This document shows positions 20,651 through 33,300 of a stretch of 64,000 nt of DNA, one piece after another. The stretch comes from Agapetus fuscipes. Taxonomy: Eukaryota > Arthropoda > Insecta > Trichoptera > Glossosomatidae. The stretch spans positions 8,579,156 to 8,643,155 of the forward strand of contig OX637361.1 of the NCBI GenBank assembly GCA_951799405.1, given 5' to 3'. The translations under genes were made by a program, and so were the position numbers. The notes below the pieces were generated by a model. That model worked only from the letters and a program-made list of their open reading frames with translations, had not been told where the DNA came from and did not search any database. Numbering within the stretch: the first letter of the stretch is position 1; every line of letters starts with the position of its first letter.

Positions 20651-23562
20651 ACTACACAAAATACAGTACAACTCTTCTAAGGGCCTTTTCAGACACGACA
20701 CATTCTGCCTGGATTGACAAACTATGTGAAAGCTTTCATATATTACTGACTTCCGACCCAACTCCGGATAGAAACAAACATACTAATACCCGGCAGAATG
20801 CGTCTAGTGTGAAATGGCTGTAATTGTTTTTATAAGTTCACATTTTTTATATTGCCTTTTATATGAGTATCGTTAATCTGAAGACCGCAAACAATGGATC
20901 TTCAACACTCTCCTGCTCCATTCGGCACAGCCAGTTCCATATAGTTGGAGCAGCTACCTTAAAAGCTGCATCTCCTTATCTCTAATCTGTTACCTCTGGG
21001 AAAAGGAATGGATTATCAGGAAATACCGCAAAATACACAATCTGTTGATGAAACCATTCAATGAATCAACAAAAATTGTGTTATATACAGTAAAAGTATA
21101 ATAAACCACATAAGTAACAGCTGTTATTATTATTTTGAAAAAAAAACATGCATTCTGTACATATGTATTTCCAGTACGTTCATATATCCTGTTAAAGTTG
21201 AAGGAAGCTTTTTATGAAAACCTACATATTATGTTTTGGGTCCTGTCCGGAATGATTCCATTATTTAGTGAAAGGATGCAAAGTCTCTTCTATCCCAAAA
21301 TTATTGAATTTCATTTCCATTTGATTCATCTCTTTGAGACAGAACCAAATGTGAGTCTTGTTGGTATAGAAAACTGCAGTTTAAAAAAAACAATTGCCCA
21401 CCCTCAGCTCAATCAGAGTGATACAGACAAGATGTGGAAAGATGAACAAGAAGGGTTCTACTGTAATGTAATTTATCTGATAGGAATAATCTTCACAAAG
21501 TAATCATCTTAGTATTCTCAAAAGGGTAATTTGTATATTATTCTATGCATTTATATTTTTTACATAAACTAGCCAGCTTAAGTTAAGTTTACATTTGTAC
21601 ATTTTTTATAAGGAATATTTTATTAGTTCTAATATACATCTCGTTAAAGATAATGTCTTCCATGTAAACAAAACATTACTTATACTCACAGTAGTGCCTT
21701 TCATGATTTTTGAAAAAGTTTTCCAAATTTGAATTTATGGAATTAAAAGCGTTATGTGGGTCATCGCCACAATTTAAAATAAAACCATTGTGGAAATTCA
21801 CTGACAGCTTTATAAATAAATTATCCTGTATAGTTTACTATGATTGGGAACAATTTTTCAGTCTGTTTTGTAATGTTGTTGACAATTGACCAGAAACATC
21901 AAAAGATCTATAACATGAAATGGAGATTAGTATAAATTTAGTTAGGTGACAAATTTCAGAATAACATGGTGCTAAAATTTCAACAAAATGCGTCAGAGCA
22001 ATTTATTTTCTTGTCATGGTCAACTTTTGAAAGTTGCCACGAAAAAAAAATTGAAGTTGACATGTTATAATGCCTAAAATATTGGCGTAAACCTTTTATA
22101 CTGATTCTACCTCTAAGAAGAGAAAAATAATCAAAACGCAAATGATATCTAAAAATTGGGGTGCTATGTTTGCTGCTAGTGCTACCTATGTAATAATGTA
22201 GGTATTTAATTATTATAATAGGTAAAAAAGAGAAGACTGTGTTAAAGTAAAGGTTAATATATTATTATACACCTACCAAGCTATTAGGAAGTAAGTTTAA
22301 CTTATATCTAAGCGATTTATATGGTAACATGCATATTTAAAGCAAAAGATTATCTTGAAAGTGATATGAAGTGAAAAGACAATAATTAAATAAATAATTC
22401 CTAATAATAGTTTGATGAATTGTATTTAATTTAAAAAAATGTATTAAATTATTAGTAATGTTTTTTACCTTCCTTTTAGTATATTAATTATACATTTTTA
22501 TTCAAACATCATTGCTTTGTTTTAATTGAAATCCGAGTAGGTACTTTCTTGCGTGTAAGATTTGATTTTTAAATAAATTGTTACCCACATGCATTTTGTA
22601 TCTGGATAAACCATTCATCTGACTTATTTTTAATGTATGATAAATAGATTATTTTTTTTAGATAATATTTTATCAATTATTCTTCATAACAGGTAGAATA
22701 ACACGAACCTGGATCACATACATTATTTGTAAACTAACATGAAGTAGGGTGAAGACAGGAAATGCTACCTGGGCTCTGATTGGTTGAAACACACCTTTGA
22801 AATTTAAAATTTGACAGTAGATGGAAAAATAATATTTAACAATATTTAAAGCTGCAAGAAAATTTAAATGCCTGTTATTTGAAAGCAGATTTTTTTTTTT
22901 TAAATAGATTTGTGGAAAGGAATGCAATCCACTAACCTATTTTGCCTGGACAGTTATCTTCATGCGAAAGCAAAAGCTTGTGTGCATGCAACGGCATCTG
23001 TTGAACCAGAGCCGAAGTTATCGTCGCAGGATTCGAACCAACGTTATCCAGTTCCAAAAAACCCGACTTGATCCCCGCGGCCATAACACTGACTTAGATT
23101 GATTATCCGATCGACCGACGAGATTAATTATCTAACTAAGCCATTCATTGCAATAAAAAGAAAATATTTTAAAAGAAAATGAACATCCTTTTTGTAAGTG
23201 CGTTTTTTCGAAACCGGGATAGATAAGTTAGGTAAGTACCTAATTACCAATTTGATTTGATAGGCATCTATAAAATTTATGAACCAAATTACTGCTTACC
23301 TTTGGGGCTTTGTATAGTGAAGTGCTTACTCGCCTGTGTTCATACTAGACTCAAATTGGTTGAAAAATATTTCTAATCATATTTTGAATTTATATGTAAG
23401 TGTCGATGTCATTATAAATAATGAGAGATCATGATGGGCGGGTAGAACTTACATTATACATCTATCCAAAATTAAAGTTAGTGCCTACATTTAAAAAAAA
23501 TAGAAAACATGGATGGCATTATATAATAACTAATAAACTTACTCACATTTTGAAAATAAAAC
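20651..23562. other. Gene-free region downstream of ABCG
   Basis: ABCG 3' UTR followed by AT-rich DNA. A possible polyadenylation signal AATAAA lies near 21103. The 122-residue frame at 21135-21503 has no recognisable domain and is not called. No repeat family could be assigned with confidence. Confidence 0.5.
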
Positions 23563-23574
23563 ATTCCTAAAACA

Positions 23575-23830
23575 TTAAATAAAGTTTTAAACTTTCACTA
23601 ACACTTTCATGGTCGGTATTAACTACTGAATTGTTTTTGTGTTTTTTCGGGTTAGACCATGGTCTATATGCACGGTCTATATACAAGCGACCGAAGAGAC
23701 AACGAAGGCCGCCGCGCCGGTATAACTCGCCTTGAAAATGCCTTCTACTCATGAAAGCGAAACGTCGGCTTATAAAAAAGCTGCATATAGACCATGGTCT
23801 AACCCGATAAAACACAAAAACAATTCAGTA
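23575..23830. repeat. FB3 foldback element with 12-bp target duplication
   Basis: The duplication ATTCCTAAAACA lies at 23563-23574 and 23831-23842. The arms (CGGGTTAGACCATGGTCTAT and ATAGACCATGGTCTAACCCG) are near perfect and extend to TACTGAATTGTTTTTGTG and its complement. Between them: CCTTGAAAATGCCTTCTAC, CATGAAAGCGAAACGTCGGC. Confidence 0.88.
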
Positions 23831-23880
23831 ATTCCTAAAACAAGTTAATCTTTAATAATAAGAACAAATCTAACAATGCT

Positions 23881-24136
23881 TTCCTTGACTTATAGGTTGG
23901 TATGAAGCTGACCCCCCATACTGTAAAAAGATTACACTTCAATGTCACCCCTGTTTCAGGGAAGGTCGACAAGAGTTGCAGGGCTTATGTTCATTTGAGA
24001 TGGGTTTTTTATATTGTAGGTCCACATGCGGCATGTGTTAGCGCAAACTTATATGTGTCTGCAGTGGGAATGCATTTAATATGAATCTCAAATGATATAG
24101 GTACATATATCTTTGCAACTTAGATTTAGATTTAGA
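23881..24136 (+). repeat. R1b element, full length
   Basis: Starts TTCCTTGACTTATAGGTTGG, carries GTCCACATGCGGCATGTG and ends TTTGCAACTTAGATTTAG. Confidence 0.9.
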
Positions 24137-24427
24137 CTTTCAAAAGAGACAAAAATAATTGAGGTTGGCTTAGAGCTGTCTGTCTCATTGATTCAAGGAA
24201 CAGTTAAAAGTTGCCAATGGAGTCAAACAAAGTACCACATTTCAAAATTATCTCAGCAGAGTAATGCTTTCGGTCTACGCGACGAGAGTCCTCTGCAATT
24301 AAAATGAAATATTTCTCTATTGAGAAAGCGAGGTGACATCACATTTTTTCTCTGATGGATTTGTATCATCTCCATCCACCTCTTTGAAGGAAAAGTGTCA
24401 TTTTTTGTCTTAAAGTATCAAGACCAG

Positions 24428-24652
24428 TTTTCAACTTTCACTTTTACTTTCATGGTTGGTGTTCAATGATATAGTTTTTCTCGGGTTAGACCATGTTCTA
24501 CTTGCAGTTATTTTGTCTGCTGACAGCGAATGGAAGATAAAGGTCCCCCGTCGCTTTGAGCCTTGAAAATGTTCCCCGCTCGAGGGAATGAAACGTTGAC
24601 AGACAAAATAACTGCAAGTAGAACATGGTCTAACCCAAGAAAAACTATATCA
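24428..24652. repeat. FB4 foldback element with 12-bp target duplication
   Basis: The duplication TATCAAGACCAG lies at 24416-24427 and 24653-24664. The arms share GGGTTAGACCATG with FB3 and then differ (TTCTACTTGCAGTTATTTTG). The internal core is CCTTGAAAATGTTCCCC, GAGGGAATGAAACGTTGAC. The first 40 bases (AACTTTCACTTTTACTTTC) are also related to the FB3 start. Confidence 0.88.
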
Positions 24653-24664
24653 TATCAAGACCAG

Positions 24665-26012
24665 AATTTAGCCAAAGATGAAAAAATATGTACCTACCTG
24701 TACCTATTGATTGTTTTCTGACTTGATTTGGAAATGTTGCGCATTTATTATATAATAGACCTTGGAGTTCATACTTGCTTATAATTTTTCAACAAAATCA
24801 TAATGGTCTAACAGCCGAGCCAAATAACATCACATTTTTCCCCTAATTTGAATGCGTGGACTTAATTTTGAACTGTGGGTGGTGTTGATTGAGTTGCACA
24901 TTATTTTTTGCATTCCAGTAAGGTGTGCATACTTTTTTTTTTGTTTTTCAGTTGTATGAAAAATGTTAACCTACCTATGTACATCAATCACAGCTAACAA
25001 AATCTTATTCCTTTCACCTAAGTAAAATATAGTATTCAGGTAGCTATCTATGTTCAGTTTGTTATTAAGTAAATAATCTTAATATTATACTTTTTAAATA
25101 GTTGGAGCTTGATATAATTGATATTAATAAGATAGTATTTAGACTATTTTGGATCACTGCCATATTGTTGTGTTGAAAGAGTTACAGCAATAAAGATAAT
25201 AATATTTTGAATACTTTTAGATTATGATGAATGCTATTTGTAACCTTCATTGAATATTATAACCACAGATCTCCTAAAGTTTTAAACTGTTTTTTTTATT
25301 AGTTTTGTATGTTAGGATTTTAAAATATATATTCAAATGGCATTAGATCTAGAAAATAATGTGTAAATTGTAAAAAATATAGAGGCGGAAGGATATTAGA
25401 GCTACAAGTATACGTTTCTATTTAACAAAACATTTTATCATGAATTTAAAGTGAATAAATTATATTGCATGGTATAAAGACTTTTATTATACTCCTTTAC
25501 CATTTCGTCCAAACGGGTTTGTATTTATACCTACTATTATTTTTATAAGAGCCAAGCTCAGAAAAGTGAAAGATATTGTGTTGAAGGCAGATTTCCTTTA
25601 TTTAGTCTGATCTGTTGCATATTATATTGTATATTGGCACATAAGGTGGATATGATAAACTGCCTAGCGTGTACCAAACACCCAGTATTTCAACATTTAT
25701 AAGACAGCAAAATCGGGGTGGCCTGGACATTTTCACAAAATGCCTGACATATGGATTTCCAAAAAAATAATTTAACGCCATCCGGTAGGAAGATAAAAGT
25801 GAGAAGGCCCAGAAGGGGATAGAGAGATGAAATGAAATAGGATGCCGTTCAGCTTCTGTCGATTGGTAATCGGAGAACGGTGGTGAAGGACTAGCAGAGT
25901 TGGAGGTAGAAGTTAAAAGAGGTTGAGGTTTGATTTGGGCTGTATTGCGTGTCAATCGAAGAAGAAGATTATGTATCTCTATAACCATTATAAGCCACAC
26001 ATTTATGTTATT
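24665..26012. other. Gene-free region
   Basis: AT-rich DNA. A patch at 25700-25960 has longer low-complexity minus-strand frames but no recognisable protein. Confidence 0.4.
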
Positions 26013-26254
26013 AGGTTGGTATGAGGCTGACCACCCATACTGTAAAAAATGGTTCACTTTGCCAATGTCACCCCTGTTTCAGGGAATGTCGGCAAGAGTT
26101 GCAGGGCTTATGTTCATTTGAGGTTTGGATTTTATTTGTAAGTACACAATCAGCATTTGTAAGCGCGAACTACACGTGTTTGTTTGTGGGCATACATCTG
26201 AGAGCTTTGAATAAATATATCCTTGCAACTTAGATTATAGATTATAGATTATAG
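26013..26254 (+). repeat. R1a element
   Basis: Starts within the 5' end (AGGTTGGTATGAGGCTGACC), has GCGCGAACTACACGTGTTTG and ends with three TTATAGA tail units. Confidence 0.9.
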
Positions 26255-26698
26255 GGTCCTTAGCAACCAACTACAAAATATTTTTGATTATAATTTATTA
26301 GCAACCTGATGTGTGACATCGAAATTTTGTTGTCTATGGAATTTGTGTCGAGTCAATTATAATGGAGTTGGAAATGAAATTCCAAAGTAAACTAGGACAA
26401 TATACCTAATATTATTTCGCTTTCTCGCTCACAGCCTTCCCGTGACATAATAATTATTTCAAGCTTCTTCCGCGAAAGTTAGTACCTACCATTTTACCTA
26501 CAGTCTTGGGAGTAAGATACGGATTTCAGATCCGGATCCTGAGATGAGTCAACAAACAACAGCTGTCAAGAAGTTATTTTGACGTTTCAACTTTTGTCGA
26601 ATGTATCAAAAAGTAATCCAATTAAATTGAAAGTTTCAATTATGCTCAGAACTTCGTATTGTTTATAAAAGAAAATTAGGGCGTTCAGTTTATGAAAG

Positions 26699-28452
26699 AT
26701 GTCTTTACAAGAATATGTGGACATAAAAGCAGATTGCGTCGGCCTGATTCGGGAACGTAATATATTACCAAACCTGCTGAAATTTTACAAGACGACCATC
26801 AATTCGATACGGAGATCGGAGGAAATAAACACCGCTGCTGGTTTCCTGAAGATTCTAGAGAAACGAAACGCCTTGACTTGTAATAATGTCAGAATTCTAG
26901 AAAGAATCGTAAAATATTGTGGGAACACTGATTTACTGCGAAAAATTATTTTATATCAGACAAAAGTGGCAAATTCTCCTTGGCCGCAGCTTACTTATGC
27001 AAATGGTGAGAAAACTTAAATGAATGCTTTATTGCCCTAAATCTTATCTGTATAACTGAATAACCCTGGTATAAACCCCTGGAGTGCCAGTGATTTTCTA
27101 GCATAGCAGTATTTCATGCGATTTTTGATCTTATTGCTGTGTAAAAACTAAAGAAAAATGAAAAAAATCGCATTTAGTACCATGAGCGCGGATCCACGTT
27201 CCGGCACTTGAGAGGTAAAACATTGCGTAAACTGCATTCCATCCTGTACATAGTAAAAATGTATAAAAACTAAATCATTCACTAGGAGTGCTATTGTATC
27301 TTACATACATTTTCTTATTTACGCAATCGAGCGAGGGGAGTTCATGTTACGTTTTATACTTGGGGTAAAGTTGTGATGGAAAAGTGACTACGACACACAG
27401 TCTAACTTTGTCATAGCGATCACAGAAAAAGCAAGTTCAGAGTAATTATTTTATACCAGAGAAATTACCTACTAATGTGTAAGTTTAAAGCTTATTTGTA
27501 TACAAACATTTTCAAACTAAAAAACTGTTTTATAGTCAAGTGTTCAATGCTTTGTATTTGTAATCAAAAGATCATCCCAGGGACAAAATCAGATAAGCTC
27601 TACTTTGGGTTGAAAGATTGGTCACCAAGGGTCCATACAGCCCTAAAGCAATTGGATTTTGCTATGGAATTGGCGCATTCTATCCCGATGACCATGCTTG
27701 TAGAGGGCTCTTGAGTTTTTTATTCACACAAAAACAGCGCTCACCAAATAAATCATCCTAGTGTTTATTTTTTTAATTTTACTTAATTCTCTCGAGTAGT
27801 GTTAGATTTTATGGCTTTGTTTGAGATGTCCACTTGAAGCAGTCTTCACATACGTTCATAGCCGTTCAGCACAGCAATTAATATGCCATGCGGTGACATC
27901 ACAACTGAATAAGAGTTTTAGGCTTACACGGCCGGCTGATGATGCTGGAGTGATGCTTTCCGGGATCTGTTGCCGTGGTCTGTGGGAGTCGGAGCTTCCG
28001 GACGTTTCGCCCATCGTAGAAATGGGCGAAAAGTCCGGAAGCTCCAGCTCCCACAGACCACAGCAACAGATCCCGGAAAGCATCACTTCAGCGACATCAC
28101 AACTGTTCGCTTTATTCTTAATTTATTACATGTTTCAGAAAGAAAAAACTCTCTCCAAACACAGGATACCAATTCCGATCATGATGTAATTACTGAAATG
28201 GTGACAGAGATGATTGCAAGTGAGATAGGCAGGAACTGGCGCGACTTTGCCAGATACTTGAATATATCTGAAAGTCACATAGATGTGCTAGATGACGGGG
28301 ACAATAAGAGCAGCAAAACCAAAACACTGAAAGTTCTAGAAATGTATTCAAGAAAGTGCAATCCCCATGATTGGGCGAATGATGTGTGCAATGCCTTAGA
28401 GAAATCCAGAAGACAAGATCTGCGTCGGAAAGTTCAGAAATTTATTATTTGA
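26699..28452 (+). CDS. Fadd: FADD-like death adaptor (DED + death domain)
   Basis: Two exons, 26699-27005 and 28139-28452, join in phase to give 206 residues. The N-terminal ~90 residues look like a death-effector domain: an amphipathic helical run (FLKILEKRNALTCNNVRILE) and NTDLL at the position of the usual RxDLL motif. The C-terminal half is a death domain (GRNWRDFARYLNISESHIDVL; KVLEMYSRKC; WANDVCNALEKSRRQDLRRK). This two-domain plan and the length fit FADD, which in insects links IMD to the caspase Dredd in the antibacterial pathway. The start is the first ATG of the frame, after a short AT-rich leader. An FB1 foldback sits in the intron only about 45 bp from the acceptor. AATAAA signals lie near 28920. 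The gene is convergent with SMSr. Confidence 0.85.
27573..27772 (+). repeat. R2 SINE unit, 3' part
   Basis: GATTGGTCACCAAGGGTCCA, ACAAAAACAGCGCTCACC and AAATAAATCATCCTAGTG match the 3' half of R2 at 40520-40690. It lies in the FADD intron. Confidence 0.75.
27908..28092. repeat. FB1 foldback element with 13-bp target duplication
   Basis: The duplication GACATCACAACTG lies at 27895-27907 and 28093-28105. It starts AATAAGAGTTTTAGGCT like the copy at 1361. The arms pair around a small loop (GCCCATCGTAGAAATGGGC). The outer right arm is missing. Confidence 0.88.
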
Positions 28453-30388
28453 TTTATTTTTGTGTATTCTTCTTCATCTTGTGCCTCTTTAATGAAAGTT
28501 AAAGATCATCATAGCGATTTGCACCTTTGATACTGTTGCACGAAAGAGGGATCTTGTGCTTTTACCAAACCACTGTCTCAGGTTTTTCAATCAAGATGTT
28601 CTCTTTGGATCTGGAAATTGTCTTCGCTTAGCACTGTATCATGAGAAGTCGGAGTGTATATTTCTCATTGTTTATATCAACATACTTTTTTAATTTTCCA
28701 TTAGATAAGTTCTATTAAAAATATAGTTGATATTTCATATTTCTTGAAGATTATTTGGTTATTCATTTTTATTTTGTCCCCTCAAAGTAATCTTTATTGA
28801 TATTTTACATTTGTGTCAGCACTTTTTCTTCTTCCTTCTTGAAGAACTTGATTAACGTAGATTCACACACTACATTAATTTTAAAAGATGTGATCTATTT
28901 ATTATGAGTCATTTGTAATAAATAAAAACTTAATTGAATATTTTAATACATTTAACGTACCAACTTTAATTATTCATATGAGGATTTTTGGTGCTGTTAG
29001 TTTTGGGCAATAAAAATACTGCATATATTTTTTACTTTTATTAACAAATTCAGGTACTTTCCTAAAATATACTATTATTAACAATTTTATGCATTTTTCT
29101 TTATGCTACGCATCATTACATTCTAGTTGTTTAAACATTTGTAAGGCTGTACAGAAGTATTCAGATATTTGGCGAAAATAAAAGCTATTTTCATACATGT
29201 TAATTTGGAACATGACAGATAGGGTTGTAAAAAAATAGAGTGTTTAATTTTACATTAATTAAGATAATAATATCGGGGAGCTGCATTCATCACTATTATA
29301 CCTAATTGAAAATATAAAGTTCATAAAAAACAAAGATGAATGAAAGCCATGAGACAAATAAAATATATTTTCTTGCGCTCATTTTATTTGCAGTGTTTGT
29401 TTAGGGCAAAGTGGATATACTTAGGTGTGAAAACTCAAATGAACCATGATGGCGATCATTAATTGCCTGTGTGCACCATGATCGTTGTCGCTTGATCTTA
29501 GGGAAAACAGCTGATCTCTGTTATTATAGGGTGGAGCTATGGTTTTTTGGCAGCCAATAAGCTTTCTCAAACACCTCTAGCAGGCAATCGATCAAAACAG
29601 ACAGTTTTCATACCCATCTATATCCACCTTGATAAGAAATGCCATAACCAGATATTATTCAAATTTGACATGTTAACGTCATATTGTCAATTTGACAAGT
29701 TGATGTCATGGTGCCTTGAATTCTCAAACATTAATATTTTGATGATGTATTTCAAATGTCAACTAAATTGAAGACATTGAAGGCAAATTTGAGTAGAATA
29801 CTGAAAAAGTAAACTGACAATCCAGTAGTTCAGTAATCTGGTGTTGCCTAATCTAAAAATGCCCGATTGCAGAGTGTGTCACTGTTCGTTGTCGCCAATA
29901 TAATATTTCTTACTAACTAGCTGACATTCACTGTAGAAATCCAATAATCAAGCATCACAAAAAAAATGGATTTCAGTTTACCGAGCTTCTACTGTACTTT
30001 ATATAAAACTCCCTTGAAACAATGTGAAAGATCATAACATGGATATTTTTTCTGTAAAATTTGTGTGATTTTGTTGCATAAAATTAACTGCTTCCATTTC
30101 AAAAATACTTTTTTTCAGAAGCTATTTCATACCCATTTCTAGGATTCAACAAACAGTTTTTTTAGTTTTAAAGTTACCTTCATTTTCTTTAAATTTTCCC
30201 GCGAACAATATGAGGTTAACAAGCTAGAATGACAAATTATATAAATGTACAGTTTGTATACGGACTAAGGGATAATAAATATGGTAATACATCTAATATT
30301 ACACTAATGGAGACAATGAATTTTGGAAATCGTTTAGACGTAACAAATAAATATATTTACAATCAATTAGCTAGCTAGATAACAAAAG
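28453..30388. other. Intergenic region between FADD and SMSr
   Basis: Both genes end into it. It holds FADD 3' UTR and AT-rich DNA. A patch at 29425-29520 (CATTAATTGCCTGTGTGC, GGGAAAACAGCTGATC) is related to 57888-57980. Confidence 0.5.
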
Positions 30389-33300
30389 TTATTCTTTTTT
30401 GGTGTGGTTTCTGCCAGCGGCCACTTTGGGAGCAGCGTCATGCTGACACTTGGCACTTACGCAATGTTGACGTTGGCAAGTTTCGCCGTCACTGGAAGTT
30501 TGGACATTTTTATCTGAAGACGCCGCGAGATGGTTTCTTTTATGCGGCAACTCGGACCCGTCTGTTGTCATTATGTTTCTCTTGATGTTGTCCACTAAAC
30601 GGGCAACGGAAAAATCTACTAACGCAGTTTGTTGGGCGAGCGAGTTCCCTGCTATTCTAGCTAGGGGGGTCTCACTCAGATCGTGGAATATCTGCATGAT
30701 CCAGCATTTTATAATGACGAGCATCGTGAGTGGACTTTCATATTCATTTGGCACAATACCGTCCACTTCGCTCTCAAAGAATGACAGCAAGGGAAACCAA
30801 ATGCGCGTTCTGAAAACACAAAATAAAATTATTTGTCAGCACAATGTCAAAAGAGGGAAGAGTTTAGTCTATCCAGCAGCGATTCCGCTAGGGGTGCCAA
30901 TACTGTATTCTGTCTTCGCACTTTTTTCATCTCCTCAACATTCATCACTCTCTTCATGCATGTTTTTTTATTTTCCTCACTCTGCAGGTTCTAGTCATTT
31001 ACAATCTCGCTTATATGAAACATCCATTCATTCCTTGGTCTTCCCCTTCTACCTTGGTACAATCTTTTTGTCAGTTGTTCATCGTCCATTCTTTAAGATG
31101 CCCAAACCATCTCATTGTACTCCTTTCTACTTTCACTCTCACATTCTCCTTTATACCACATCATTCAGAATCTTATCCATTCCACGCTTACCTTTGTCAT
31201 TCTCTTGGTACACTCTTTTTGACAGCCGATCATCGTGATTCTTTCTAGATGCCTGAATCATCTCTTGGGTGGTTAGATCATCTCATTAGATGGGTGCTAC
31301 ATTATATTCCATTATTTCTTTATAATTACCTCATGGAGTCTCCCTGCATCAGTGCTTGATTATTAGACAGAGTGTGGTAGTAGAGAAATAGACGAGAGGT
31401 GATGTAGAAAGCGATGAAGACGTCTATGGAGTAATGCTCGTGTGCAGCCAGTATGAAGAATATACCAAACATATTCATGAGCCATGTTACTATGTGAAGA
31501 AGGTAGAGACTTCGGGATGTGTCTGAAAGCATAGAAAAATATATCATTCAACATGATTTTTCAAATATTATTCAGCCATATTAAAGTAATTGCAGTAGAC
31601 ATTAAAAAAGGTGTAATTGGCGAAAGTGAACAAATTTTTACAGCATAGGGGGCTAGTCTCATACTAACGTATTAGTCAAGGGACATTTACTTAACTAAAG
31701 TAGTAACATATAATCGCGTCGGTCTCATGGACCAAAAATAGTAAAAAAAAGTACTCAACTTGGCTCTAGGGCTTGCGCCGCACTAAACAATGTCTAACAA
31801 CAAGTTATGAAGCCACAAAAACCGCAAAGGCCTAGTAATGTTGGTTTTTGAGAGAACAAAAATTGTAGATTGGTATGTCTGAGAAACAAATGCGTACAGT
31901 AACCCCCTACCTTCAGGTCATTTTCCGAGAAATAGGCAAAAAATAATCAGGAATCGAAACCACAATGTACGTACTCCTGATTTTTGAAGAATATTATGAA
32001 AAATTACAAAACACCAAACAAACAACCAAACGCTTAGTCTGCCCTTGAGGAACTAACTTGTCTAGACTTGTAATGACATGACTTTAGAACTCAGGCGGAC
32101 GCCAGGCGGTTTGTGGTTTTCAAATATATCATTTTTTCTCATGCGCGTATGTGATACGGGATGTAGCAGAATGCAGGAGTGTGCATCCCATACAGGTGCA
32201 TGCGCCTAAAATATAGGCAATATATGGTATCAAAACATTTAAGCTTGATATTCAGATTTAAAGTTCAAAATTTGAGTTCGATTGGAGCCATCGTTAGCAC
32301 TTCAGTCAATTTCAAATGAGTTATTTTAAAGGAATGGGAGGAAATATTTATTCTGAAATGTATTTGCCTATACCCTATGCACGCGCTTGGCAGAATGGTA
32401 GACTCAAAGTTTGCGTATCGCGCACATTCATATGCATAGGGCATTTAAAGTACACAAGGAGTGAATTTTCAAATTGACGTACATTCAGTAATGAAGAAGT
32501 TGAGCAAGGTGAGAGCCACCGTGTGCCCCGAGAACATGTAGTCCCCGCACGTCCTGACGCCCCGGACAGACATGCCAGCGCCCGTCCATATGGCATAGGC
32601 CTGGCTCAGTCTGCGGCTCCAGTTGGAGTAGAGCTCGGCGTCAGAGGGGTAGTGGCGGGGGGCGCACTTCAGGTGCCCGCCCGGCACGCTCAGCGAGGTG
32701 ATCAGCATGGTGATGCAGCGCAGGAGGAACACGGTGCCGGAGAGGGCGAAGAACCGGCGCAGGAGGATAAACCTGAAAGATAATAGCAGCGTTTTACATA
32801 CCAATAAAACTCATATTATGTGTGGTCCTGTCTGGAATGTTCCTTATTATTTGTGAGAGAAGACGGTCCATTTTCCCCCAGAATGATGATTATGCACAAT
32901 TGAAGGGAAAACATTCCCTGCCTGGTGAGATGAGGGTGGCCAACCCAAAAATATCACCAGTACCAAATAACATCAAATACCTAACTCAAAGTTGAGAATA
33001 AATGAACCGAATGGAAAGGATTATATCATTCTGGGGGAAAAAGGAGCGTCTTCTCTCACAAATAATAAGAAAAATTCCAGACAGGACCTTATACATAATA
33101 TTTCATACATGAGTATGGTTAAATTTACTGTAGGTAGGGTGACCTGTTCAACAGTTAACCACATAAAATTCAAACCACCATACCTCATAATTGTTCATTA
33201 AAAACATGTTTCCTTCTTTTCTGGTCAAATGGCAGGTTCATTAGCTATATATTGGCATTAAAGAACTGTTCGTTTTTTTAACGATTTTCAAGAAAAAAAT

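Noticed and set aside
21135..21503. 122-residue open frame downstream of ABCG
   Set aside because: No recognisable domain, no splice or promoter context, and composition like translated AT-rich DNA.
25602..26057. 151-residue minus-strand frame
   Set aside because: Runs partly through an R1 copy and has no recognisable protein features.
27970..28452. 160-residue frame reading from the FB1 hairpin into FADD exon 2
   Set aside because: The first part is translated repeat; the normal two-exon model joins in phase and gives a full DED-DD protein. Kept only as a finding about splicing.
30573..31238. 221-residue plus-strand frame opposite the last SMSr exon
   Set aside because: It is antisense to the SMSr exon and to a LINE fragment; no domain is seen.
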